Origin: Salinivibrio sharmensis | GTDB lineage: Bacteria; Pseudomonadota; Gammaproteobacteria; Enterobacterales; Vibrionaceae | NCBI RefSeq assembly: GCF_001995985.1 | Contig: NZ_MUFC01000001.1 | Span: 220,029-284,028 of the forward strand | Length of the DNA: 64,000 nucleotides | Reading direction: 5' to 3' | Shown here: piece by piece, positions 27,812-36,425 of the stretch | Layout: each line of letters opens with the position of its first letter | Position numbering within the stretch: position 1 is the first letter of the stretch | The notes under the pieces: generated by a model | What the model was told of the DNA's origin: nothing | Databases searched by the model: none | Seen by the model: only the letters and a program-made list of their open reading frames with translations | Made by a program: the position numbers and the translations under genes

Positions 27812-28789
27812 TCATTTCGCGTGAGATGCGAGTGATGCGCGGCCATGCGGCGACCACAAGTCTTGCTCTGGCCCTTTCGGCACAATACGTGTCGGATTGA
27901 TATTGCCGTGACTGTAGTAGTAATGCGTTTTGATATGATACATATCAACGGTGTCTGCGACGCCTGGTACTTGAAATAACTCCTTCATGTAACAGAACAA
28001 ATTGCAATAATCGGCAATACGTTGCTTATTACATTTAAAGTGGCCCACGTAGACAGGATCAAAGCGAATTAAGGTGGTGAACAGGCGCCAATCCGCTTCT
28101 GTAATCTGGTTCCCAGCAAGGTAACGGTTACGGCTTAAATGATCATCCAACACTGTCAATGCAGTGAATAACTGATCAAAGGCTTCCTCATAAGCCGCTT
28201 GTTCGGTGGCAAAGCCACATTTGTACACGCCATTGTTCACATTGGGGTAAACAAATTCATTCCATTGATCAATTGCCGCACGCAGGTTGTCTGGGTAATA
28301 ATCATCATGATTGCCCGTAATACCATTAAACGCCGAATTGAACATGCGAATAATGTCGGCTGACTCATTACTGACAATGGTCTCGGTTTGCTTATCCCAT
28401 AAGATAGGTACAGTAACCCGCCCCGTATAGTCAGGCTTGGCTTTGGTGTACAACTGGTGCGCATAGTCAAAGCCATGTAAGGGCTCTGGCTTCGAAAACG
28501 TCCAACCGTTTTCCAACATCTCAGGCGCCACCACGGTGACATCTATATGAGATTCAAGTCCTTTCAAATGACGCATAATCAGGGTGCGATGCGCCCACGG
28601 GCACGCAAGAGAAACATACAGATGGTAGCGGCCCGATTCAGCGTTAAAACCCGCATCGCCGCTTGGACCAGCTTCACCACTCGCGGTGACCCAATGGCGA
28701 AACCCTGCGTCTTCACGCACAAAACGGCCCCCCGACGATTTGGTGTCATACCACACATCGTGCCATACCCCATCAATCAGTTTTCCCAT
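27812..28789 (-). CDS. yqjG: Glutathionyl-hydroquinone reductase YqjG
   Basis: The 325-residue xi-class glutathione transferase reduces glutathionyl-hydroquinones. The catalytic cysteine is C63 in SLACPWAHRT. SNESADIIRMFN supplies the glutathione-binding SNES element, and the all-helical C-terminal domain (about 170-325) carries DWRLFTTLIRFDPVYV and HYYYSHGNINPT, both typical of the family. AAGGAGG lies four bases before the ATG. It is transcribed toward the tRNA array and ends 25 bases past the tRNA terminator. Confidence 0.95.
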   Translation of the reverse strand: MGKLIDGVWHDVWYDTKSSGGRFVREDAGFRHWVTASGEAGPSGDAGFNAESGRYHLYVSLACPWAHRTLIMRHLKGLESHIDVTVVAPEMLENGWTFSKPEPLHGFDYAHQLYTKAKPDYTGRVTVPILWDKQTETIVSNESADIIRMFNSAFNGITGNHDDYYPDNLRAAIDQWNEFVYPNVNNGVYKCGFATEQAAYEEAFDQLFTALTVLDDHLSRNRYLAGNQITEADWRLFTTLIRFDPVYVGHFKCNKQRIADYCNLFCYMKELFQVPGVADTVDMYHIKTHYYYSHGNINPTRIVPKGPEQDLWSPHGRASLASHAK

Positions 28790-28999
28790 ATGTCCTCCTT
28801 TTTTACTAACAGCAGTATAAGAAGCACGCTAAGAAAAGTCGGCAGAGCAACTTGTTGGAGTTATTCGAAAAAGCTGAACAATCCTTACAGTATCAACAAT
28901 GTCATGGTCTTGTGAGAATTTGTCTGATTGCCTTTTCGCGTTTGACCGTCACTCTCCATCTCTTTTAGGGTGACCGTGATGAATAAAAGGAGAGTATTG

Positions 29000-29353
29000 A
29001 TGAAACGTTTATTAGCGACCCTATTTTTTGCGTTTGTTGTTGCAGCCAGTCTGCCAAGTTTCGCTGCCAACGAAACAAACGAACTGTCAGCGGATCAGCT
29101 GACCGACCAAGTAGTCAGCAGCTACGCAGAGGCCGCTGAACAGGTGGTTTCAATCTCAAAAGATTACAAAAGCAAGCTTGAGAGCATTCGCAGTGAAGAA
29201 AAGGCGAAAGCGCTAATGGCGGAGACGCAAAAAGAAATGGCGCAAGCGATTGAGGCAACGGGTCTAACGATTGAAGAATATAACGCTGTTTTTCGTCAAG
29301 CACGTGAAGATAAAGAGCTGCAGAAGAAAATCAGCAATATGCTCAATGAGTAG
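29000..29353 (+). CDS. DUF4168-like periplasmic protein
   Basis: The 117-residue precursor has a signal peptide (MKRLLATLFFAFVVAASLPS, FAA) and a mature helical domain with AEAAEQVVSISKDYKSKLES, EKAKALMAETQKEMAQAIE and ATGLTIEEYNAVFRQAREDKE. This is the DUF4168 pattern. The function is unknown; a periplasmic helical bundle is implied. The ATG at 29000 has AAAGGAG upstream and opens the signal peptide directly; longer frames would bury it. A terminator follows. Confidence 0.8.
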   Translation: MKRLLATLFFAFVVAASLPSFAANETNELSADQLTDQVVSSYAEAAEQVVSISKDYKSKLESIRSEEKAKALMAETQKEMAQAIEATGLTIEEYNAVFRQAREDKELQKKISNMLNE

Positions 29354-29362
29354 CCGTAGTCT

Positions 29363-29400
29363 TAAAGAGGGGCAAGCATATGCATGCTTTCCCCTCTTTA
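29363..29400. terminator. Bidirectional terminator between the DUF4168 gene and arsJ
   Basis: AAAGAGGGGCAAGCAT, short loop, ATGCTTTCCCCTCTTT, with a one-base shift in the middle. It ends both convergent transcripts. Confidence 0.8.
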
Positions 29401-29401
29401 T

Positions 29402-30634
29402 TTAAGCGTGATCTGTTAAGGCTATCGTTTTGGGTAACCCCAGCGAAATGACCGTGGTTACGGTGAGAAACCCAAACGACACCCAAAGACACGCGGCGAG
29501 CCCCCATACTTGGAACACCCAACCGGATAACACGGTGCCAATTAAGCGTCCCATGGCGTTCGCCATATAATAAAATCCTACATCCAGCGACACACCATCG
29601 CCTTTGGCGTAGCTGACAATCAAGTAGGAATGCAGGGAAGAGTTAATCGCAAATATCGCCCCGAATACCATGAGCCCAACGATAATCACCCCTTGCGGAT
29701 ACCACTGTTCGCCAATCGCGTAAGCAATGATGCCAGTTACCACCGCCAATAAACCTGCCCAACCGAGCGCCGCTTTACCGCCCGGCGAATGGCCAGCTTG
29801 GCGCCCAGTAATTTTCGGCGCAACCCCTTGCACCATGCCGTAAGCGATGACCCAAAGGGCCAGAAAGCCGCCCACCGCACTGTGGCTCCAACCAAATGTG
29901 GTGCCGAGATAAATTGGCAACGCCACCACAAACCACACATCTCTTGCCCCGAAAAGAAATAAACGTGCAGCCGAGAGGATATTCACACTGCGAGACTTGG
30001 AAAAGATTTCCGAAAACTTAGGCTTATTTTTGGCTTTCCCCAACTCCGCATTGAGCGATACCACACTGCCGATAAACACCAAACTCAACACACCCGCCAT
30101 CGCCGCCACCGCATATTGAAAGCCAATCAGAGAGAGCAATGCGCCACCGACAAAAAAACCTACGCCTTTGAGCGCGTTCTTCGAGCCGGTCAAGATTGCA
30201 ATCCACTTAAACAGCGCTCCCTGTGCATTGTCAGGCACTAAGGTTTTAATCGCGCTTTTAGCGCTCATCTTGTTCAGATCTTTCGCAATTCCAGACAAGG
30301 CTTGAGCCGCCATCACCCAAGGAATAGTGAGCCAACCGGCTGGCACGGCTAACATGGCAAGCGCGATAATTTGCATGCCAAGGCCAATATTCATGGTGCG
30401 GTTAAGCCCTAATCGGGCTCCTAACCAGCCGCCGACAAGATTGGTTACCACCCCAAAGAATTCGTAAAACAAAAACAGCGAGGCGATTTCTAACGTGCCG
30501 TAGCCCAACTCATAAAAATACAGCACCACCAGCATCCGCAGTGCACCGTCGGTGATGGTGAAATTCCAATAGTTAAAGGTCACCAGCATATACTGGCGTA
30601 CAGATTGGCTTAATTGAGCAAACATAGTGGTCAT
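29402..30634 (-). CDS. arsJ: ArsJ, organoarsenical efflux MFS transporter
   Basis: The 410-residue major facilitator protein has about twelve helices. It has the ArsJ opening FNYWNFTITDGALRMLVVLY, the conserved SGIAKDLNKMSAKSAIKTLV and the NSSLHSYLIVSYA segment. ArsJ exports 1-arseno-3-phosphoglycerate, made from arsenate and glyceraldehyde-3-phosphate by the partner dehydrogenase; the ester then breaks down outside. The upstream dehydrogenase gene is the expected partner. The start at ATG 30634 fits the family length; a GTG 13 codons upstream is less likely. No strong ribosome-binding site is visible. Confidence 0.93.
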   Translation of the reverse strand: MTTMFAQLSQSVRQYMLVTFNYWNFTITDGALRMLVVLYFYELGYGTLEIASLFLFYEFFGVVTNLVGGWLGARLGLNRTMNIGLGMQIIALAMLAVPAGWLTIPWVMAAQALSGIAKDLNKMSAKSAIKTLVPDNAQGALFKWIAILTGSKNALKGVGFFVGGALLSLIGFQYAVAAMAGVLSLVFIGSVVSLNAELGKAKNKPKFSEIFSKSRSVNILSAARLFLFGARDVWFVVALPIYLGTTFGWSHSAVGGFLALWVIAYGMVQGVAPKITGRQAGHSPGGKAALGWAGLLAVVTGIIAYAIGEQWYPQGVIIVGLMVFGAIFAINSSLHSYLIVSYAKGDGVSLDVGFYYMANAMGRLIGTVLSGWVFQVWGLAACLWVSFGFLTVTTVISLGLPKTIALTDHA

Positions 30635-30698
30635 CGATTCACAGACAAAAAAGGGCGATGCGGCACTGGGCACACATCGCTACCTTATAAAAAAGCGA

Positions 30699-31706
30699 TT
30701 ACTGATCAACGCCGCCGACGTTGCGCACCAACTCCGCGGTGCGCGTGGCATACCCCATTTCGTTGTCATACCACGCATAGATTTTGACCATACGCTTACC
30801 CACTACCATGGTGGATAAACCATCGACAATAGTAGAGCGCTGATCGCCACGGTAATCAATCGAGACTAAAGGACGCGCCTCAAAGCCAAGAATGCCGTTG
30901 AGCTCGCCGTCCGCGGCCTCTTGCAACAGTGCGTTCACCTCATCAGCAGTGGTATCGGTTTCCACATCAAAAATTACATCCGTCAGCGACGCATTAGCGA
31001 GGGGGACACGCACCGCATGACCATTAATCTTACCTTTTAGATCCGGGAAAATTTCTACGATGGCGGTCGCTGAGCCTGTAGTCGTCGGGATCAAGCTCAT
31101 GCCACAGGCGCGAGCGCGACGTAAGTCTTTATGCGGCGCGTCTAAAATCGTTTGGGTATTGGTTAAATCATGAATGGTGGTGAAGGTCGACTGCGCAATC
31201 CCCAGCTTTTCATGGATCACTTTCACAATCGGTGCCAAGCAGTTCGTGGTACACGACGCTGCGGTGACGATTCGATGTTTACTCGGATCAAATATCGCGT
31301 CATTCACTCCCACCACGATATTCGCCACACGCTCATCTTTGACCGGCGCAGAGACCACCACGCGCTTTACGCCTTGGTCCAAGTATTGCTGCAGCAAATC
31401 CGCATCACGGTGTTTTCCCGTTGCTTCAATCACCACATCGCAGCCTGACCAGTCGACGGCATCAATCGCTTTTTCTTGGCTTGTCGTCAGTGTTTTGCCG
31501 TTAATCTGCACGCGGTTGCCTTCTGCACTCACCGCGTGATGCCAACGCCCTTGTACCGAATCAAACTCCAGCAAATGCGCCAGTGTTTCGGTATCTCCCG
31601 CCACATCGTTAATATGCACAAACTCGAGCTCTGGCCAATCAAATGCTGCCCGCAGTGCTAAGCGACCGATACGGCCAAACCCATTGATCCCGACTTTAAT
31701 TGTCAT
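30699..31706 (-). CDS. ArsJ-associated glyceraldehyde-3-phosphate dehydrogenase
   Basis: The 335-residue NAD-dependent enzyme has the Rossmann start [14 protein letters not shown], catalytic C152 in SCTTNC and H179 in TTIHD. In the arsenate pathway it uses arsenate in place of phosphate to make 1-arseno-3-phosphoglycerate for export by ArsJ. The neighbouring arsR and arsJ identify it as the resistance copy rather than the glycolytic one. AAAGGAGA precedes the ATG. It follows arsR after eleven bases, indicating one transcript arsR-gapdh-arsJ. Confidence 0.93.
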   Translation of the reverse strand: MTIKVGINGFGRIGRLALRAAFDWPELEFVHINDVAGDTETLAHLLEFDSVQGRWHHAVSAEGNRVQINGKTLTTSQEKAIDAVDWSGCDVVIEATGKHRDADLLQQYLDQGVKRVVVSAPVKDERVANIVVGVNDAIFDPSKHRIVTAASCTTNCLAPIVKVIHEKLGIAQSTFTTIHDLTNTQTILDAPHKDLRRARACGMSLIPTTTGSATAIVEIFPDLKGKINGHAVRVPLANASLTDVIFDVETDTTADEVNALLQEAADGELNGILGFEARPLVSIDYRGDQRSTIVDGLSTMVVGKRMVKIYAWYDNEMGYATRTAELVRNVGGVDQ

Positions 31707-31717
31707 TGCTTTCTCCT

Positions 31718-32059
31718 TTACACGCAGCAGGTAGGGCGAGACGCCATCTTGGCAAGCCGCGTGATATCTTCTTGATAAGTATCTTTTAGGCAGTTGGAAT
31801 CAACTAAACCCTGAATTTGTTTGCGCATCCAGCCGGGTAAATCAGCGGCTAAGCGATAAAACACCCATTGCCCTTGGCGCGTATCAACCAACACACCACT
31901 GGCCCGCAGTTGCGCCAAATGACGTGAGATCTTCGGCTGCGAGGTGTCCAGCGCTTCGGTGAGCTCGCAAACACATAACTGCCCTTCACGAGCAATAAGC
32001 AGTAAACACCGCACACGTGTTTCATCGGCCAATAATTTGAAAAACTGGTGAGGCAACAT
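31718..32059 (-). CDS. arsR: ArsR-family arsenic-responsive repressor (arsJ module)
   Basis: The 113-residue winged-helix repressor has the arsenite-binding CxC in [12 protein letters not shown] at the start of the DNA-binding helices, recognition helix [17 protein letters not shown], and a C-terminal CC (PTCCV). It should leave its operator when As(III) binds. The ATG at 32059 begins [14 protein letters not shown] and matches the family start; a GTG four codons earlier is possible. It heads arsR-gapdh-arsJ and is distinct from the second arsR at 33958-34302. Confidence 0.93.
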   Translation of the reverse strand: MLPHQFFKLLADETRVRCLLLIAREGQLCVCELTEALDTSQPKISRHLAQLRASGVLVDTRQGQWVFYRLAADLPGWMRKQIQGLVDSNCLKDTYQEDITRLAKMASRPTCCV

Positions 32060-32089
32060 AGGCTCTCTCACTACACTTCATTAAATGCA

Positions 32090-32108
32090 CATATGGATAT
32101 GCGTATAT
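32090..32108. promoter_or_regulatory. ArsR operator upstream of the arsJ module
   Basis: CATATG, six bases from G32096, then CGTATAT: an imperfect inverted repeat with the same arm sequence and spacing as the repeats before the other arsR. It lies about 30 bases before the arsR start, where it would block the promoter. Confidence 0.6.
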
Positions 32109-32165
32109 TATAAAGCCTAAGCATGCACGCAACCCTGACAAACAAGAATTCACAAAAGCTTCATA

Positions 32166-33227
32166 TTAAGTCGTATAGCGTCGCTTCATTCTTAGCGCGA
32201 CATTCACCAAGGCAATCAACACAGGCACTTCCACCAGCGGCCCAATCACTCCTGCAAAGGCTTGATCAGAGTGAATGCCAAAGACTGCTATTGCCACCGC
32301 AATCGCCAATTCAAAGTTATTACCGGATGAGGTAAACGCAATTGACGCGTTTCGGTCATACGGGATCCCCAGTTTTTTGCCCACAAAGAAGCTAATAAAG
32401 AACATCAGCACAAAGTAGGTCACCAGCGGCACAGCGATACGCAACACATCAAGCGGCAACGCAACAATCGCTTCCCCTTTGAGGCTAAACATCAACACAA
32501 TGGTCGCCAACAAAGCGATTAACGTCATCGGGGAAATACGTGGCAAAAAGACGTCTTCGTACCATTGTTCACCTTTTTTAGCGACCAGCACGGTACGTGA
32601 TAGATAGCCCGCCAAAAAAGGGATACCCAGATAAATCAGCACACTTTGCGCGATGTCCCCCATGGTGACATCCACCACATAGCTTTGTAACCCCAGCATA
32701 GGAGGTAAAACGGTGATAAATAGCCATGCCATCACACTGTAGGTCAGGATCTGAAATAAGCTATTCAGTGCCACTAGGGCTGCGCCATACTCTTTATTGC
32801 CACCACTGATGTCGTTCCACACCAAGACCATGGCAATACAGCGTGCTAAGCCAATTAGTATCACTCCTGCCATGTAGCCTGGCTCATCACGTAAAAACAG
32901 CACCGCCAGCGCGAACATAAGAATAGGACCCACGACCCAGTTCATGATCAGCGATAGCGTGATGGCTTTTTTGTCGCGCGTGACCGAGCCCAGTAAGCGA
33001 TAATTTACTTTCGCCAGTGGCGGATACATCATTAAAATCAAGCCAACCGCCAGCGGCACGTTGGTGCTCCCGACCGATAAGCGCTCACTGAGGGTCGCGA
33101 CGTCGGGAAAAAGCCACCCCACACTCACCCCAATGGCCATAGCGAGGAAAATCCACACGGTTAAATACCGATCGAGCCATCCCATTTTTTGCGCAGCCGA
33201 CGGTGCACAGGTTTCAGATTGAGTCAT
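32166..33227 (-). CDS. arsB: ACR3-type arsenite efflux permease
   Basis: The 353-residue membrane protein belongs to the ACR3 family of As(III) antiporters, with about ten helices. The conserved cysteine required for arsenite transport is in [14 protein letters not shown], and [15 protein letters not shown] is the second family signature. It is unrelated to the ArsB of plasmid R773, although many annotations share the symbol. AGGAAA precedes the ATG. The gene lies 15 bases after arsH in arsR-arsH-acr3. Confidence 0.95.
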   Translation of the reverse strand: MTQSETCAPSAAQKMGWLDRYLTVWIFLAMAIGVSVGWLFPDVATLSERLSVGSTNVPLAVGLILMMYPPLAKVNYRLLGSVTRDKKAITLSLIMNWVVGPILMFALAVLFLRDEPGYMAGVILIGLARCIAMVLVWNDISGGNKEYGAALVALNSLFQILTYSVMAWLFITVLPPMLGLQSYVVDVTMGDIAQSVLIYLGIPFLAGYLSRTVLVAKKGEQWYEDVFLPRISPMTLIALLATIVLMFSLKGEAIVALPLDVLRIAVPLVTYFVLMFFISFFVGKKLGIPYDRNASIAFTSSGNNFELAIAVAIAVFGIHSDQAFAGVIGPLVEVPVLIALVNVALRMKRRYTT

Positions 33228-33242
33228 CGCGATATTTCCTTT

Positions 33243-33956
33243 TTATATCTGACGTTGATTGACACGTGTTGATAGTTCATCGGCACTCTCAACGCGCTCA
33301 GAGTAGCGATCAACGAGATAGTCTTTGTTGTCACGAAGTAAGAGTGTAAATTTCATAAGCTCTTCCACCACATCAACAATGCGTTGATAAAAAGGCGATG
33401 GCAGCATCCGGCCTTGTTCATCAAACTCTAAATAGGCTTTGGGCACCGATGATTGGTTCGGAATGGTAAACATACGCATCCAGCGGCCGAGAACACGGAG
33501 CTGATTAACCGTATTGAATGATTGAGAGCCCCCACATACTTGCATCACTGCGAGCACTTTGCCTTGGGTTGGCCTCACGGCCCCAAGACTTAGAGGCACC
33601 CAATCGATTTGGCTTTTCATGATACTGGCCATCGAACCGTGGCGTTCAGGCGAACACCAAACCTGCCCTTCAGACCACATCATCAGCTCGCGCAACTCCG
33701 CCACTTTCTCATGTGAAGGATCAACACTATCGGCCGCGGGTAAGCCACTAGGATCATAAATCCGCGCCTCGGCCCCCATTGCCGTCAGTAGGCGCGCCGC
33801 TTCCTCAACCACCAGTCGGCTGTATGAACGCGCCCGCAAGGAACCATATAGCAACAAGATACGAGGGCGGTGGCTCGATGACTGCACCGCAAACTTATCA
33901 GCCGACGGAATATCAAACGCATCGGCCGTGATATTTGGGAGTTCGTTATCATTCAT
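33243..33956 (-). CDS. arsH: ArsH, NADPH-dependent organoarsenical oxidase
   Basis: The 237-residue flavoprotein has the FMN phosphate loop [12 protein letters not shown], the conserved [18 protein letters not shown] and [17 protein letters not shown]. ArsH oxidises trivalent organoarsenicals and can act as a quinone reductase. The ATG at 33956 follows the arsR stop by one base, with GAGG about twelve bases upstream. An overlapping GTG at 33974 is an alternative. It lies in the middle of the arsR-arsH-acr3 operon. Confidence 0.94.
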   Translation of the reverse strand: MNDNELPNITADAFDIPSADKFAVQSSSHRPRILLLYGSLRARSYSRLVVEEAARLLTAMGAEARIYDPSGLPAADSVDPSHEKVAELRELMMWSEGQVWCSPERHGSMASIMKSQIDWVPLSLGAVRPTQGKVLAVMQVCGGSQSFNTVNQLRVLGRWMRMFTIPNQSSVPKAYLEFDEQGRMLPSPFYQRIVDVVEELMKFTLLLRDNKDYLVDRYSERVESADELSTRVNQRQI

Positions 33957-33957
33957 A

Positions 33958-34302
33958 TTATTGGTTTTCCTCACAACAAGTCAGGCTTAAGGCCATTGGT
34001 TCGAAAGCCGGCAACATAGCAGGATTGTGTTTTACCGTGGTCAGTAAAATACCGTGCATCCACTCCGGTAAAGCTGGATGCAACCGGTAATAGACCCACT
34101 TTCCTCGACGCTTTCCGACAACCAATTGGTGCTTACGTAGTTCCGCCAAATGCCGAGAAATCTTTGGTTGGCTTAGGGCTAACGCCTCCATCAGATCACA
34201 TACACATAACTCACCATGCTGAGATAGCAGCAATAAAGAGGTCAGCCGAGTGGGCTCGGATAAGGCTTTGTAAAACGTTAGGGTGTCACACATTGAGATC
34301 AT
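33958..34302 (-). CDS. arsR: ArsR-family arsenic-responsive repressor (acr3 module)
   Basis: The 114-residue repressor has the same architecture as the other arsR here: [25 protein letters not shown] with the CxC pair, winged helix [16 protein letters not shown] and a C-terminal TCCEE. The two proteins are clearly related but far from identical, so they are not a recent duplicate. This one heads arsR-arsH-acr3. Overlapping palindromes lie within 50 bases upstream. Confidence 0.93.
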   Translation of the reverse strand: MISMCDTLTFYKALSEPTRLTSLLLLSQHGELCVCDLMEALALSQPKISRHLAELRKHQLVVGKRRGKWVYYRLHPALPEWMHGILLTTVKHNPAMLPAFEPMALSLTCCEENQ

Positions 34303-34313
34303 CCGCGCTTTTT

Positions 34314-34349
34314 ATATATGGAAAATCATATATATGTTTTTTCATATGT
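34314..34349. promoter_or_regulatory. Overlapping ArsR operators upstream of the acr3 module
   Basis: ATATATG-GAAAAT-CATATAT (34314-34333) is followed by ATATATG-TTTTTT-CATATGT (34330-34349). Both have seven-base arms around a six-base spacer and they share bases. The same arm and spacer occur before the other arsR. The rest of 34350-34518 shows no further feature. Confidence 0.6.
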
Positions 34350-34518
34350 CAATTAAAATACTGAGCCATGATAGCCAATTGAAAACAATAGCCTCGTCTG
34401 CAGCCTGACATAACTTTTTAAAGATAACTCGGCTTTACCAAGCAACCTTCACTGAGCGTTGCGTGATAGGTATAACGCTAGACAAGCACTGACGCTTAAT
34501 ATTGATGAACAAACTCGA

Positions 34519-35088
34519 CTAAAGCATGCAGCTGAAGCTTCTTAGCTTTGAGACAAAGCTAGGCAGTTTTTGCCGTTGCAAACAGGCTAAAAAGTCATCT
34601 GAAGTCATCGGTGGGTTTTTCAAGGCACGTCTTTGTTGTTGAGCTGCCTTAACGCATGCGCTGCTATCTAGTTCAAACATGTCGCATAGGAATTCGTCTG
34701 GATGTATGGCAGATAAACCAAGTGGATCAAGTGCCTCTGAAGGGAAGTCTTTTAAATTGAAGGTGATGATAGACTCTGCTTGCCCTTTAATGGCAGCGGC
34801 AACGACATGTCTATCATCTACATCAGATAACGTTAACCCGTCTATTAATGGCTCATATCCTTCAATTAAGCAGTCAGGTACATGCGCATTCATCAATTGT
34901 CTGGTTCTTGCTAGCCGTTCTGGATCGACATCTGGATTGTTTCTGCGGAGGTTTCTGATCCATTCATCATGTATTTGTTCTGTCCATCGTGCTCTAAATA
35001 ACCCCGTGTTGGACAAATACATCAAATAGCTACGAAGCGGCGCGGGGTACATAACACATGCGTCTAAAATTACCGTATAGGATGTCAT
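34519..35088 (-). CDS. PIN-domain ribonuclease toxin
   Basis: The 189-residue protein starts with the PIN signature TSYTVILDACVMYP (D9 as metal ligand). It continues with HDEWIRNL and the central acidic pair in LSDVDDRHVVAAAIK, followed by SIITFNLKDFP. The C-terminal 60 residues extend beyond a minimal VapC. It is probably an Mg-dependent RNase. The start overlaps the antitoxin stop as TGATG, so translation is coupled. The partner is a helix-turn-helix protein rather than a VapB, as in the larger PIN group often annotated COG1569-like. Confidence 0.85.
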   Translation of the reverse strand: MTSYTVILDACVMYPAPLRSYLMYLSNTGLFRARWTEQIHDEWIRNLRRNNPDVDPERLARTRQLMNAHVPDCLIEGYEPLIDGLTLSDVDDRHVVAAAIKGQAESIITFNLKDFPSEALDPLGLSAIHPDEFLCDMFELDSSACVKAAQQQRRALKNPPMTSDDFLACLQRQKLPSFVSKLRSFSCML

Positions 35089-35537
35089 CAATACCCCATA
35101 TCCATTTCTTGATCTAACGCTGATAGTTCAGCAAGTGCTGCTAGCCGTTTCTCTTCTAAGCGATTCTTATACGCCATCAAATCAGCATAAGCCACCTTCC
35201 TGCGGTTACCTTTGCGACTATATGGGATCTCGTTGGCATCAAGCAGCTTAATAAATGTAGGGCGAGACATATTGAGCATGTCAGCCCCTTCTTGCGTGGT
35301 CAGCTCGGCCTGAATGGGTGTAATACTCACTGAGTTACCATGGCCTAATTGAGTTAGCACCTCGATCATCATGTTTAACGCACTTGATGGAATAGTGACT
35401 TCATGACTCTGACCAGACTTATCGACGACATGAATTTTTTGCGCTTCACCATTGGTTTCTATAACGGCTGATAACGCTTGGCTACTAAGCTTAGCCAGTG
35501 TGATTTCTTCGGCACTTGGCAGTGTTGTCATATTCAT
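35088..35537 (-). CDS. Helix-turn-helix antitoxin paired with PIN toxin
   Basis: The 149-residue protein has an excisionase/MerR-like helix-turn-helix in the second half: LTTQEGADMLNMSRPTFIKL, then DANEIPYSRKGNRRKVAYAD. The N-terminal half (1-80) is a helical dimerisation or partner region, and the tail ALAELSALDQEMDMGY is acidic. It should bind the palindromes just upstream and neutralise the PIN toxin. The ATG at 35537 has GAGAAAA upstream. Confidence 0.82.
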   Translation of the reverse strand: MNMTTLPSAEEITLAKLSSQALSAVIETNGEAQKIHVVDKSGQSHEVTIPSSALNMMIEVLTQLGHGNSVSITPIQAELTTQEGADMLNMSRPTFIKLLDANEIPYSRKGNRRKVAYADLMAYKNRLEEKRLAALAELSALDQEMDMGY

Positions 35538-35598
35538 CGTATTTTCTCGGCTTCGATTTCAGGCGGTATAAGCCTATGTACTGCTCAGTATCTGAAAT

Positions 35599-35633
35599 AT
35601 TCGAAAATTTGTCAACATTCGAAATTTTCGAAA
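35599..35633. promoter_or_regulatory. Palindromic operator of the PIN/HTH toxin-antitoxin operon
   Basis: TTCGAAATTTTCGAA (35618-35632) is a perfect odd palindrome. A second half-copy TTCGAAAATTT starts 18 bases upstream at 35600. The pair lies about 60-95 bases before the antitoxin start, the usual place for autorepression. The stretch 35640-36003 holds no gene I can support; it contains a CCCCCCCCC run and a GGCCGA/TCGGCC hairpin. Confidence 0.6.
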
Positions 35634-36003
35634 GCCATTCAAACGCTCTTTGCCGATTGAGTCGAACACGAAACATAAAGGCACCGGGTTTCTAAAAAGC
35701 CCTTTACATCCGCATAAAATGCTGTAGTGTGACTAAAGCTCTAGATACGGAGCACCAAAAGACATCAAGTCAAAGTCGAGACAGACCACGCTATTTCCCG
35801 CATAGACTCTCTGCAGCAATCCACTTTCGCTTTTTTCCGAGATTGATAACCCGTTAACCCCCCCCCTTTTGCTATCACTCATTGGTGGGTATCACTGTAT
35901 TGATGGTGATCGCTCACCCTAAAGAGGCCGACGCATTCATTCGGCCCATGATGGATAACCACTGAGGGCAGAGCAATAATCATTTAACTCATGGAGATAA
36001 TAT

Positions 36004-36117
36004 ATGGCCGCCACTAACGGCAGACTGCGTCACTGGTATCATTTACGCCGTACGCAAACACAAACGAAAACGTCTCACAACACAACTAAAACAGTAAGGA
36101 ACGCCATTGATAGTTAA
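36004..36117 (+). CDS. Doubtful 37-residue basic small protein
   Basis: ATG at 36004 behind GGAG opens a short frame MAATNGRLRHWYHLRRTQTQ, continuing as a Lys/Thr-rich stretch to NAIDS. It overlaps the next small frame by eleven bases, as coupled genes do. There is no recognisable domain. It could be chance; the reasons to list it are the ribosome-binding site and the overlap. Confidence 0.25.
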   Translation: MAATNGRLRHWYHLRRTQTQTKTSHNTTKTVRNAIDS

Positions 36118-36307
36118 CTTTTCACTCCCTAACCTTGCCAACTGGCAGGTCGCGATTCATCAATTTAATGGGGATATTATCCTCAAGCACTTGCTCCATC
36201 GCCTACCGACATTATCCCAACCGACGCTACAGTTTGATCCCAGCACCGAGCTTGGCACTATTTTTAGCCAAGGCGAATGCTTGGGTGAGTTTGCTCTCGC
36301 GCACTAA
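36107..36307 (+). CDS. Doubtful 66-residue small protein
   Basis: A TTG at 36107, six bases after TAAGGA, opens a 66-residue frame: IVNFSLPNLANWQVAIHQFN, then GDIILKHLLHRLPT, ending GECLGEFALAH. The hydrophobic pattern looks like a real protein rather than noise, and the codon usage resembles the neighbours. I do not recognise it. The next gene is xthA, after about 120 bases. Confidence 0.4.
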   Translation: MIVNFSLPNLANWQVAIHQFNGDIILKHLLHRLPTLSQPTLQFDPSTELGTIFSQGECLGEFALAH

Positions 36308-36348
36308 CGCTTAGACAATATCGCGCGTTTCCATAACCGGTAGAAATA

Positions 36349-36425
36349 GAGGCCGCCTTTCCGTTCATTGAACGAAGCTGGTAAAGTGTCTTGCTATTAA
36401 CAAGACAACAAAGGCAGCCTCAAAC
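36349..36425 (+). promoter_or_regulatory. Folded leader enclosing the xthA ribosome-binding site
   Basis: GAGGCCGCCTTT (36349-36360) pairs with AAAGGCAGCCTC (36410-36421) except for one C-A mismatch. Inside lie CGTTC-ATT-GAACG (36362-36374) and GTCTTG-CTATTAA-CAAGAC (36388-36406). The result is a three-way junction whose closing stem contains AAAGG, the only Shine-Dalgarno for the GTG at 36426. Confidence 0.55.

Noticed and set aside
29402-34302. Arsenic region as a transposon-borne island
   Set aside because: No transposase, integrase, terminal repeat or target duplication is seen at either end, and the composition resembles the flanks.
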